A stretch of 64,000 nt of DNA from Coemansia sp. RSA 487. Its lineage: Eukaryota; Kickxellomycota; Kickxellomycetes; Kickxellales; Kickxellaceae. The stretch covers positions 18,834-82,833 of the forward strand of contig JANBRJ010000078.1 in assembly GCA_027577595.1 (NCBI GenBank), read 5' to 3'. Of the stretch, positions 18,368 through 27,700 are shown piece by piece (position 1 is the first letter of the stretch; the number at the start of each line of letters is the position of its first letter). The notes under the pieces are model-generated. The model was not told the DNA's origin. It made no database searches and was given only the letters and a program-made list of their open reading frames with translations. The translations under genes were made by a program, and so were the position numbers.

Positions 18368-20571
18368 ATGGGCAACGAGAATACATCAGACACAGGGACA
18401 CGCGTTATAAAGTGCCCCCTAGAATCCTTGGCGAATGACAGAAATGACATTACCAAGGTAAACGACTATGTTGTAGTAGCCAACACAGCTTCTGCACACA
18501 TGTATGGGCTAGCTCGGTGGATATTTGTCCATGAGCTGGCTACTCACAAGCAGTTCGATCCCTCTGTGTACCTGGAAAAGAGGTTTTTTGGTGGGGTATT
18601 CCTGCACCTCACCAAGCGGAAAGCCAGGCCGAATGTCAAGGCTGAAATCCAGGAGTACAGGAGGGTCATACGCAAGCACCTGGATGCGTACAAGGAGGCT
18701 GCTGGCATCACAGAGTTTGATATAGTCAACCCAAACCAGACAGCACAGTTCGAGGCAGCAAGAGTTTACACTGCGTATGTAAATAATATACAGACCAAGT
18801 TTGGTCAGTACCTTCGGCATGCAGTAAATGTTTTGCTGAAAACTCGGGAGCGCAAGAGGGACCTTGAGGATGCAATGAAGGGCAGAACAACGGATGAGAT
18901 AAAGGAAGTGTATGAAGACCAGATTTGGAAGCCTGGGTTGGAGTTGAAAGAGGCGATAAAGCACCGCAATACTGTTCTTCCAGTTATCACTGTGGGCGAC
19001 AAGAACATCGGGGACATGCTTGAACCTGTGTTGACAGCATACGACAACGACTACGAGTTTGAGGAGGAAGGCATTTATTACGATATCAAAGCGCATCCAA
19101 AAAAGCACTTCAAAGCATTCTGCTGCTTGGCAGTGCTTCTTGAGATGAACGACTACAAATCTTTCCAGTGTTCCCCATTGCGGAAGTCGTTTGTGCCGGT
19201 GCACATCGAGATTGACACCGTGGTATTATGTCGAAGCATAATAGGCTGGAGCTATAACGCGAAGTCCCCCATTGAAAGCTATTGGTATAGATTTCTCAAC
19301 GAAAAATCGAGGGTGCTACGGATAAGAAACGGCTTCAGATTCTATGGCACAATACAGACTGACGGCGTGTCTGTGTCAGTGATCAAAAAGACCACAGCGG
19401 CAAAAGAAAAAAGCAGCAGGAAAGCGAAGAAAAGGGACACTGAGGCAAATGCTGCCATCGAGACCAGCGGAAGTGGGCTGACAGCTCCAGCTGAGAGTGC
19501 AGCTACTGGCTCATTGCCAGAGGACCAGCCCAAAAAGCCCAAGCAGCCCAAGAAGCGAGAAAAGCCAGGAGAAAAGAAGTCGGGTGGGTTCGCATATATC
19601 CACGAGCTTTCGCCAGAGCAGCTGGCCAACATGAAAAACCCAATTTTCATGGATCCGGGTCGCAAGGACATCGTCTTCGGCATGACGGATAAGAGCACCT
19701 CTGAGGAAAAAGCACTTTTCCGATACACACGGAGCCAGAAGGCCAAAGAAACCCGGACAACCTGCTACCGCAAGCTGAGAGAAAAGCTCAAGAAAAAGCA
19801 TCCAGACAGCAACGAGATCAAGGCTGCCGAGGCTAGATTGGCTACTTTTTCGTGCACATCGATATTGCCAGATAAATATGAGCAATATGTCAGGACGCGT
19901 GCTGCTGTTTGGCCAGTGCTGAGTAGATTCTACACGAACACCATGACCACCAGCAAGAATGGGAACAGCCCTCAGCCAATTCATCGCAAGCTTCGGCAAT
20001 CTGCCCACATCAAGCAGCAACAAGCCGATGAGCGGCTAGCAAAGAGGATTCGGGTGACATGCGACGATGAAAAACCCACTGTGGTCCTAGGCAATTGGAG
20101 TGCGCCAATGGCTCACTACCATAAGCCTATACGGGGGGTCGGATTCCGGCGAATTCTGAGGAAGAAAGGGTGCCAAGTCTATCTTGTTGGCGAATTCAGA
20201 ACGTCAAAGGCTTGCCCAAACTGCCTCACTGGCACTCTCAAGAAGTTCATGAAAGTACCCAACCCCCGCCCCTACCAACGGAATAAGATGAAAGAAGTCC
20301 TCTGCCACGGTCTCCTTAAGTGCACCAACGAACTATGTATGGGGCCGTGGAAGCGGATGGCGTTTTAACTCCTCGTTCACGCATGTACAACCGAGACCTC
20401 GCAGCCGTTCTCAACTTTAGGCATATTTTCCATGACCTTCGCGATAACGGCGAGACTCCAGTGCGCTTTTGTCGCAGTCAGCCTGTAGCCGTTGCTACCA
20501 CTGATGAGCAGCTGCCCAAGAAGAAAAGGAAGACGGCTGCGGCAAAGAAGCCGGCGAGGACGAACAAATAA
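18368..20571 (+). CDS. Fanzor (TnpB-like) RNA-guided nuclease, frameshifted near the C-terminus
   Basis: From the ATG at 18368 the first frame runs to a TAA at 20366-20368; the rest continues in another frame to 20571, about 734 residues in all. The N-terminal part has the long helical Fanzor layout, followed by a Lys-rich insertion near residues 345-405. The RuvC core follows: D429 in FMDPGRKDIV, a GNWS element near 576, the alternative-position catalytic Glu E609 in VGEFRTSKACPNC, zinc cysteines C616/C619 and C652/C657, and the last Asp in MYNRDLAAVLNFRHI. That Asp lies in the second frame (codon 20395-20397). The C-terminus carries a classical nuclear signal (PKKKRKTAAAKK). Fanzors cut DNA guided by an omega RNA encoded at the 3' end of the gene. 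The frameshift suggests a recently inactivated copy unless it is a sequencing error. Confidence 0.9.
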
Positions 20572-20601
20572 CAACCACCACGACATTCAGCCAAGGTTAT
20601 A

Positions 20602-20641
20602 GCCGCGGCAAATCCTAGTTCTAGGATAGGACATGCTGTCC
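20602..20641 (+). ncRNA. three small hairpins 3' of the Fanzor gene: omega RNA candidate
   Basis: Within 40 bases, starting 30 bases after the stop codon, there are GCCGCGGC (20602-20609), TCCTAG-TT-CTAGGA (20613-20626) and GGACA-TGC-TGTCC (20629-20641). TnpB and Fanzor guide RNAs are transcribed from the 3' end of the gene, are structured, and run towards the right end of the element. This is the right place, but expression and the true RNA ends cannot be read from DNA. Confidence 0.35.
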
Positions 20642-20771
20642 CTTTTGCAGGTAGGTGCTCAAACAAGAGCTGAAGAGATAAACATCTGCGGCTGCTTCTA
20701 GACAACAGTACTAATCATTTGTACTTTCTCGTGTTTTCCTGCTTTGCACTGACGCATATGCCATGCCTGCG

Positions 20772-20875
20772 CAAACGACTTTTTCTTGGATCGCAAAATG
20801 CGTTATTGCCACCGCAACCCTTTCACCATTCAACGCGTGCACATCTTATTTAGCGCAATTAGCTTTGCAAAACAC
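20772..20875 (-). repeat. right terminal inverted repeat of the Fanzor transposon
   Basis: Inverted partner of 16947-17050; on the + strand it ends in GCAAAACAC. Its outer end is about 150 bases before the PRP46 start codon. Confidence 0.88.
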
Positions 20876-21023
20876 AGTGTGCAACCCATACTACGCATTA
20901 TTTGTGCTGACAACACTGCAAAAATATTTTAAAGAAAATAGTTACGCGAAATCATGAAATATTTAAACACAATAGTCCTTCAAGTTTGTGTGTCATCTAT
21001 ATTCAATCATCAATTTTCGAATA

Positions 21024-22547
21024 ATGACAGAAAGACACCCCCAGCCAGAGGAAATTGAAACTAGCAGCCATTTACTTGAGCCGCTAATGCAAAGCGTAGT
21101 CAACACCACGCATGGTTTGTTTCGTGGGACTCCAACACCACCTAGAGCAGCGGATATAAACCCCAAGGGAATGTCATTGAAAATAGCGAGCAAATACCGC
21201 GACGAATATTTGTCTTCGCGCAATCTTCCACAGGTAGTTGAACAGCCTATTGGCACTAAAAACGGCGTTAGCTCAACAACGCCGCTTTCTCTTACGAGGG
21301 TTTCAACACAAAAGCTTATTACTGCAGGAGATCAGTCCAAAGACAGCAGAAGCATTGCCATTGATGTAGCTAATGTGGACGAGGAGGTACAAAAGGTTCT
21401 AGAGGGGCTTTCTGGCAAGCAGACAAAAGTAAAAGCAAAGAAAGCAAAGAAACCAACACGGGAATTGGTTTTGGCAGCAGCAGAAAAAGGCGCGCAAGAA
21501 GCTAGCAACCTGTCTCCACCTCTTGGCCAACAGATCGTGCGAAAACGAGTATACGAGCCGGTAAAACCCGAATGGCACGCGCCATGGAAGCTTATGCGCG
21601 TAATCAGCGGCCATATTGGCTGGGTGCGGTCGCTTGCGGTTGAGCCTGGGAACAAGTGGTTTGCTTCGGGATCGGTCGATAGAACAATAAAGATCTGGGA
21701 TCTGGCATCAGGCACACTAAAGCTGACACTGACTGGACACATTTCGCCAGTTCGTGGACTGGCGGTCTCGTCTCGCCACCCGTATCTATTTTCGTGCGGC
21801 GAAGACAAGCAGGTCAAATGTTGGGATCTAGAAACCAACAAGGTGGTGCGGCAGTACCACGGGCATCTGTCAGGGGTCTATTCGCTTGCGCTCCATCCGG
21901 TGCTAGATGTTCTGGTCACTGCAGGTCGCGATTCGGTTGCGCGTGTCTGGGATATGCGTACAAAGAAGCAAGTACACGTTCTGGCAGGGCACAAGTCGAC
22001 GATATCGTCAGTGCAGTGCCAGGAGGCCGATCCGCAAGTGATATCAGCGTCTATGGACTGGACTGTGAGGCTGTGGGACCTGGCGGCAGGAAAGTCGATG
22101 AACACACTGACACACCACAAGAAATCGGTACGTGCACTGGCGCTGCATCCGACAGAGTTTGGATTTGCCAGTGGCGGTGCCGACTGCATCAAGCAATGGA
22201 GATGTCCAAGGGGCGATTTTGTTCAGAATTTTGAGGGGCATAATTCGATTATAAACACCTTGTCTGCGAACAGCGACGGCGTTCTTTTCTCTGGGGGCGA
22301 CAACGGTTCGATGCGGTTCTGGGATTGGAAGAGCGGACATTGCTTCCAAGAGGCAGATACCATTGTGCAGCCTGGATCGCTTGATAGCGAAGCCGGAATA
22401 TTCTGCTCGACGTTTGATCGCACAGGGTTCCGCCTGCTTACTGGTGAAGCAGACAAAACTATCAAGATCTGGAAGGAGGACGAAGAGGCAACCGAAGAGT
22501 CCTACCCGCTCGACTTTAGGCCCAGCCTAAGCCGCCGGCACCATTAG
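21024..22547 (+). CDS. PRP46: Pre-mRNA-splicing factor Prp46 / PLRG1 (WD40)
   Basis: Starts at the ATG 21024 ([10 protein letters not shown]), giving 507 residues; a short in-frame non-ATG extension is excluded. After a disordered N-terminus with a Lys-rich stretch ([12 protein letters not shown]), the PLRG1 signature [21 protein letters not shown] starts a seven-bladed WD40 propeller to the C-terminus. Blades end in motifs such as [23 protein letters not shown] and [11 protein letters not shown]. Prp46 is a core subunit of the Prp19-associated (NTC) complex in the active spliceosome. It converges with FMP25, leaving 84 bases between stop codons; an AATAAA at 22579-22584 may be its polyadenylation signal. 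Its 5' region includes the right end of the Fanzor transposon. Confidence 0.95.
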   Translation: MTERHPQPEEIETSSHLLEPLMQSVVNTTHGLFRGTPTPPRAADINPKGMSLKIASKYRDEYLSSRNLPQVVEQPIGTKNGVSSTTPLSLTRVSTQKLITAGDQSKDSRSIAIDVANVDEEVQKVLEGLSGKQTKVKAKKAKKPTRELVLAAAEKGAQEASNLSPPLGQQIVRKRVYEPVKPEWHAPWKLMRVISGHIGWVRSLAVEPGNKWFASGSVDRTIKIWDLASGTLKLTLTGHISPVRGLAVSSRHPYLFSCGEDKQVKCWDLETNKVVRQYHGHLSGVYSLALHPVLDVLVTAGRDSVARVWDMRTKKQVHVLAGHKSTISSVQCQEADPQVISASMDWTVRLWDLAAGKSMNTLTHHKKSVRALALHPTEFGFASGGADCIKQWRCPRGDFVQNFEGHNSIINTLSANSDGVLFSGGDNGSMRFWDWKSGHCFQEADTIVQPGSLDSEAGIFCSTFDRTGFRLLTGEADKTIKIWKEDEEATEESYPLDFRPSLSRRHH

Positions 22548-22631
22548 CAAATCTTCTGCTAGTGCAGGTTTATGACCAAATAAATACAGGGCTTCTCGTT
22601 TTAACGGTTGTTTTTGTAAAGAAAAAAAAGC

Positions 22632-24509
22632 TCAACATGACTTCAAGAAGGCTGCAGTCACATCTGGGCCTGCAATGAATGCTTGCTCTACTAGATACTT
22701 TTTACAGTGACCGCTCTGTGACTCAAAACCATTGAAACTGGCGCTTGGTACCCACTGCTTTGGTGCGGCCTGTAGCCTGGGCGCTGTTATATCGTCGCCC
22801 AAGTCAGGCAAAGACCTACCAGCGTCCTGTGCTGGCGTTTCGCCGATCGTTTTGAAGAGAGGCAGTGGGTGAGCAGGCACAGAGAACCGATGCTTGCGAT
22901 CAGGGATGCACTGACCGCTTGCGTTGTTGCCCCAAACAAGCACATCGTGGCCATAGAGGGGGTACTTGCCTACCGAGTTCCCGGATCTGTCAAGGGAGGC
23001 ATTGGATTGGTTGTCGCACACCACCACAATGTGGTCGCCCGATGCAGACATCGACCGGGTTCCCAGCGGCTGCTGCTTCTGGCTGGCCGGATCGTGCTCT
23101 TGTCTGCCTGAAAGCGCAGAGACAACGACAGGTGTCCCTTGCATGTGCGTCAAATTTCCATTTCCCAGCTGGCCATCGATGCCGCGCCCAAACGAGACCA
23201 GCTTTCTGTCTGAGCCCTCCCTGATCTGCACGTACGACGTTGCAGCGCTTGCAGCGATGCGCTCTGCGTGCGCGCTGTCCTTGTCGAAGATGCTGTTGGT
23301 CCAGAGTTTTCTCAGCGGTGTCAGTTGGCGCACGGTTGCGTTGTCTTTCGTATATGGTCCTATTGCCAACTGCCCAAAGTCGTTTGCTCCACAGCCGTAG
23401 ATTTCGCCGCCTGTTGTTTGCAACAAAGTATGGCGACCGCCGCATACCGCAGACGAAAACCTGTGCTTGGACTGGATCCGCTTCAACACGAATGGCTTGA
23501 CATCTGACGGCGTGTCAGCGGCACCATGCCCAAGCTGGTGCCGGTCGTTGCCATTGGCACCAAGAGAGCATGTGTACACATTTCCGCTGCTGGTCGTAGC
23601 AGCAAGGTGGTTCTCGCCAGCAGAGACTGATACCACATGTTCGCGCCACCCAAGACGGGGCTCAAATTCAACGAATCCAGTCGGAGCACTGGTTGCAGCA
23701 GGCATATGGTCCGTCAGGCCATTGTCGCCACGAAGAATGCGCATCCTGCTCTTGCTATCTAGCACAGCAACATAAGCGTTGCTGGCAGCTATCTCGCGTA
23801 TTGCAGAGTCCTGTAGTGTGCACACAGGCTTGTGGGGTAAGTTTCCGCCAACAAATCCAGTACCCCATTGGTAGAGGTTGCCTTCAGTGTCCACTGCTGC
23901 TGCGTGCGTCTTTGAGAATGCAGCGCTACGAAGCAGCTTCCCCTCAAGTCCAGGAACCGCAGCCTTGTATCCAATGCCGCTGCTCGGATGCAGCGGATCA
24001 ATAAGCCCATGCTCGTTGGATCCCGTCAAATACAAACCTGGGTTTATCCATGCCCAGTTCACTTGCTGCATTGATGTCATATTGGACTTTGGTACCATAT
24101 CAGCACGCTTGCGGCGCTGGGAACGCGTCTGCTTTTCCCTCGCACTAATCTCGGCCTCGGCCAGCTTTTCCTTGTTGCCTGCCAGCGTCAGATAGTCCAA
24201 CCATGGCACATACTTGTGGATGGTGGGCTTATACAAGCCGTACATGTAATACGCGAGACCTCCCGCACAAAGCGCAATTGCTCCTCCGACATATGGAGAT
24301 ACCTCTGGGTCGACACCAATGTGGTGATACTCAGGCTCTTCTTCATCCTGTTTGTCCTTGGTATGGCTCTTGTTGTTTGTCGAAAACGTCCTTTTGCTAA
24401 TGATAGCAGCAGCAGCAGCAGCAGCAGAATATGGCAGACGTTGCCTTTCTCCTCTTATGGCCGCTAATGCACCAGTCCACGCTGTTTTTCGTATAAATCG
24501 TTTCTGCAT
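22632..24509 (-). CDS. FMP25: Mitochondrial RCC1-repeat protein, Fmp25-like
   Basis: A 625-residue protein with a basic N-terminus (MQKRFIRKTAWTGALAAIRGERQR) that fits a mitochondrial targeting signal. One membrane segment lies near residues 73-92 (YVGGAIALCAGGLAYYMYGLY). An RCC1-type beta-propeller follows, with repeats such as NLYQWGTGFVGGN, GEIYGCGANDFGQLAIG, LVSFGRGIDGQLGNG and DVLVWGNNASGQC. In yeast, Fmp25 sits in the inner membrane and is needed for assembly of the cytochrome bc1 complex; the animal relative is RCC1L. Its start faces the CFT1 gene across a 259-base divergent promoter. Confidence 0.82.
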   Translation of the reverse strand: MQKRFIRKTAWTGALAAIRGERQRLPYSAAAAAAAIISKRTFSTNNKSHTKDKQDEEEPEYHHIGVDPEVSPYVGGAIALCAGGLAYYMYGLYKPTIHKYVPWLDYLTLAGNKEKLAEAEISAREKQTRSQRRKRADMVPKSNMTSMQQVNWAWINPGLYLTGSNEHGLIDPLHPSSGIGYKAAVPGLEGKLLRSAAFSKTHAAAVDTEGNLYQWGTGFVGGNLPHKPVCTLQDSAIREIAASNAYVAVLDSKSRMRILRGDNGLTDHMPAATSAPTGFVEFEPRLGWREHVVSVSAGENHLAATTSSGNVYTCSLGANGNDRHQLGHGAADTPSDVKPFVLKRIQSKHRFSSAVCGGRHTLLQTTGGEIYGCGANDFGQLAIGPYTKDNATVRQLTPLRKLWTNSIFDKDSAHAERIAASAATSYVQIREGSDRKLVSFGRGIDGQLGNGNLTHMQGTPVVVSALSGRQEHDPASQKQQPLGTRSMSASGDHIVVVCDNQSNASLDRSGNSVGKYPLYGHDVLVWGNNASGQCIPDRKHRFSVPAHPLPLFKTIGETPAQDAGRSLPDLGDDITAPRLQAAPKQWVPSASFNGFESQSGHCKKYLVEQAFIAGPDVTAAFLKSC

Positions 24510-24768
24510 TTACCTATACGATTTATTTTGCAAAAAAATCAAAAATAAACCAAATCTCAAAAAGGGGAAAACACGATGTTTCCAAATAAAAAACTTTACA
24601 AACAAAATACAGTCAAAGCAATTCAACTTTTCTGATTTCGTTCTCTTTTCTTTTTTTTTCTCATTTGAAACTTTATGCATTTAGCCTCCTCTCTCGCCTG
24701 CCCAAGCCAACTTTATTTAACATTCGGTTTCCATATTTTCAAACTTTATCTTACAGCTGGGCCATTGA
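24510..24768. promoter_or_regulatory. shared divergent promoter of FMP25 and CFT1
   Basis: The two start codons point away from each other across 259 bases, so both promoters must lie here. The sequence is A+T rich with long T tracts (about 24640-24662) of the nucleosome-excluding kind. No specific factor site was identified. Confidence 0.7.
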
Positions 24769-27700
24769 ATGCGCGATCCCGTGTACACGTATTGCCGCGA
24801 GGCACTACCGCCTAGTACCGTTGACAAGGCGGTGAGCCTGAGCTTTACGCGGCCAGGCGCCAGCAATCTTGCGCTGGCCCGAGGAAATGTGCTGGAGCTG
24901 TACGAGGTTGAGCTGGTTATGAAGGAGGCAAGCGGTGGCGATGGCGAAGTCCTAACCGACGACTATCTCTACAGCAACCCTAATTCTGAGGAGGTAAGTA
25001 TTGGCGAGAACAATGTGTGCATTCCGATGGCTAGCTCTCCTCCCCATGTAGCTACTGGTGCTAATTTACTTGTGCAAAGAGTCATTTTTTGCTATCTTGA
25101 CTGGCTGCTGATAGTTTGATCTTCCGATGATCACAGACGACGCACACGCGCGCAGCGAGAACGGGAGACGAGCGCAGACAAAGCAACCACGCCTTCATTT
25201 AATAAACCGCTGGAGCCTGCACGGCCGGATCATGGACATACAAGCTGTAAGCTGCAACAAAAGCAGAAAGGGAGCAGATCGACTGCTTCTTTCCTTCACC
25301 GAAGCAAAGATGTCGCTTGTGGCGTTTGATGTAGGCACGCAGTCGCTTGTTACCGAATCCATTCATTACTATGAGCACGAGCACCTAATGCAAAAGTCCT
25401 TTGACGCAAACCAGGCGTGCGTGCTTCGCTTGGATCCCGAAGGCCGCTGTGTGGCCATGCGCATCTATGGTGACCAGGTCGCCATCCTGCCGCTGGTTGC
25501 ATCAAACGACCCCATCAGCGCAGACGGCGCAAAGCCCTACGCATCCAGCTTTGTGGTCGACCTGCAGGTCGAGGATGTCGATGTGCGCAACATTCACGAT
25601 TTTGTATTCCTCAAGGGATATCTCGAACCCACGCTTGCCATTCTGCACGAGCAGGATCCTACCTGGCCCGGCTTGCTCGAATCAGAGCACGACACCAGCT
25701 CGCTTACAGTCGTCTCGCTCGATCTGTCCAGCCAGTCGGTGTCTGTATTGAATTCAGCAAGCAGACTCCCCAGCGACAGCCAAACCCTGGCTCCAATCCC
25801 AGAGCCAATCGGCGGAGTGCTTGTTTTTGCGACAAACTCCATATCACATGTCGTCAATGGTGCAATATCGTGCTTGTGTACTTTGAACAAGGCAGCAGTC
25901 CGTGGAATAGGCGTGCAGATGAGCAACTACATCGATCCAGAGTCCGAATATCTGGGGCTTGTTCTCAGCCCGCGCGCGTCCACGTGTGTACTTATAAGCC
26001 CAAATACCCTGACGATGTGGACCCAGCACGGAAGTGTTTTTCTGCTGCAGCTTGTCGGCGACGGCAGGCTCGTGAAGCGCATCCGGATCCAGCAAATCGC
26101 TGGCCCTAATGTTTCCAGTGGCATTAAATCCCCAATTGCAGATTCATTTGACGACTTTAGCCTGCTTCCATCATGCTCGACCGAGCTAAGGCCGGTAGCC
26201 AACGACGAGAGCGAGTTTTCGTCAGGCGTGTCGCTTTTCTTTGTCGGTGGAAGATCTGGGCGCTCTCTGCTTTTGGGGATCGAGCGGAGTGGCCAGTCAG
26301 CACCAAACATTGATGAGGCACAAAAGAACACACATCATACTGACGATAGCATGGATATTGATGCAGAGCTGTATGGCACTGCGTCTTCAGTGCAATCGAA
26401 CCACCGACAGCGCGACAGTGCCTCAGGCAGGGATGGTAAAGACGGACACAGTACGCAGGGGCTTGCATCTACAAAGTGGACTGACGAGTACCGTATATCT
26501 GTTCACGATGAGCTGCTTGGAACGGGACCCATTGTCAGCATGGAGATGGGCCATGCAATGGCAGCAACAAATATATCTGCATCCCCAAGCGATGAGGACC
26601 TGGAGCTAGTTACGTGCACCGGAAACGAGTGGCGGGGGTGCCTGCGAGTGCAGCAGCGACATATCCGCCCGGACACTGTTGCTTCGTTTGAGCTTCCCGG
26701 TCCGCCAGTGCGCAAAGTGTGGACCGTTCGCTGCCTAAAGGAGTACAACATTGGCGGAGTTATGCAAGCAACAGACAGCGGCTCACTGGCGGATCTCAAT
26801 GACACGTTCATGGTTATATCTCGAGATGACAGCTCGGCAGTTTTTGCAGCTGGAGATGAACTTTGCGAGATGGAGCGCACTGGCTTTTACACCTCAGGAC
26901 CAACAATCGAGGTTGGCGAGATCTTCGACAACGCACGAGCCGTGCAAGTCTACGCAAGCGGCTTGCGGTTGCTTAACTCTTCTGGACGTGAGATGCAGTC
27001 GATCGCGTTTGATGGAGACCAAATGGTTGTTTCGGCAGAGATTTCGGACCCCTATGTTTTGCTGAGGATGGAAAATGGACTGTTTTTGTTCTACGAGGCC
27101 AAAAGAGACACTGGCAAACTCGAAGAAGCGACTGTTCCACAGCCACTCAGACATGGACACGTTGCGTATGCATCGTTTTTCCGAGACAAGCACCGCGTGC
27201 TGGTAAGTAACAAAGATTGGGCCGAGCGCAACAAAGATATGCTCGATGAGCAAGCTATGGCAAAGGGAGGTAACACCGCCGCTGACGAGGACTTTGACAG
27301 CCTTTACGCCGATGCTTCGGCAGCAAGGCGCCGCAAGCGAATGCATGGACGTAGTACCGCAAAACGCCGTGCCAAGCGCAAGCGCGGCGGCGATATATTT
27401 GATGAGCTGTATGAAGAAGATGACGACGACGAGTTTGGCGGTAAGAACCAGGATACCAGAATGCAGCGCCGCAACAAATCAGGCGAGAGGGGGGGTGATA
27501 GGGCAGATGATGGCAATGAGAAGATCGCTCGCATCGACAGAGAAGAAGAAATCACTCAGGAAGCTAGAGGCGAAGATCCAAGGTATTTGCTTGTGCTGTT
27601 TACAAATGGTAACCTCAGCATCTTTCGGCTGCCACATTTTGACCTTTTATGGACGACCCCTAGATTCAACTATCTTTTGGAGGTGCTATCTTCTGTTTTA

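Larger units (their letters stand above)
16947..20875 (+). mobile_element. Tc1/mariner-like transposon carrying a Fanzor gene
   Basis: About 3.9 kb bounded by long inverted repeats (16947-17050 and 20772-20875). Inside, in the same orientation, are a decayed DDE transposase (17352-17823) and a Fanzor gene (18368-20571), with small palindromes on both sides of the Fanzor gene. Fanzors are known passengers of several eukaryotic transposon types, including mariner. The transposase lacks its N-terminal half and has a frameshift and a stop, so the element can no longer move by itself. The exact tips and the expected TA target duplication could not be fixed, because similarity fades outside GTGTTTTGC. 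The element lies between the F-box-like gene and PRP46 and forms part of both upstream regions. Confidence 0.85.

Noticed and set aside
20335-20400. A mini-intron that would restore the Fanzor frame
   Set aside because: Available GT-AG pairs are either only about 17 bases apart or would remove the catalytic NRD motif.
27203-27212. Consensus-like donor GTAAGT inside CFT1
   Set aside because: The reading frame continues through it with charged protein-like sequence and no matching short intron is apparent. Kept as coding, though RNA evidence could change this.
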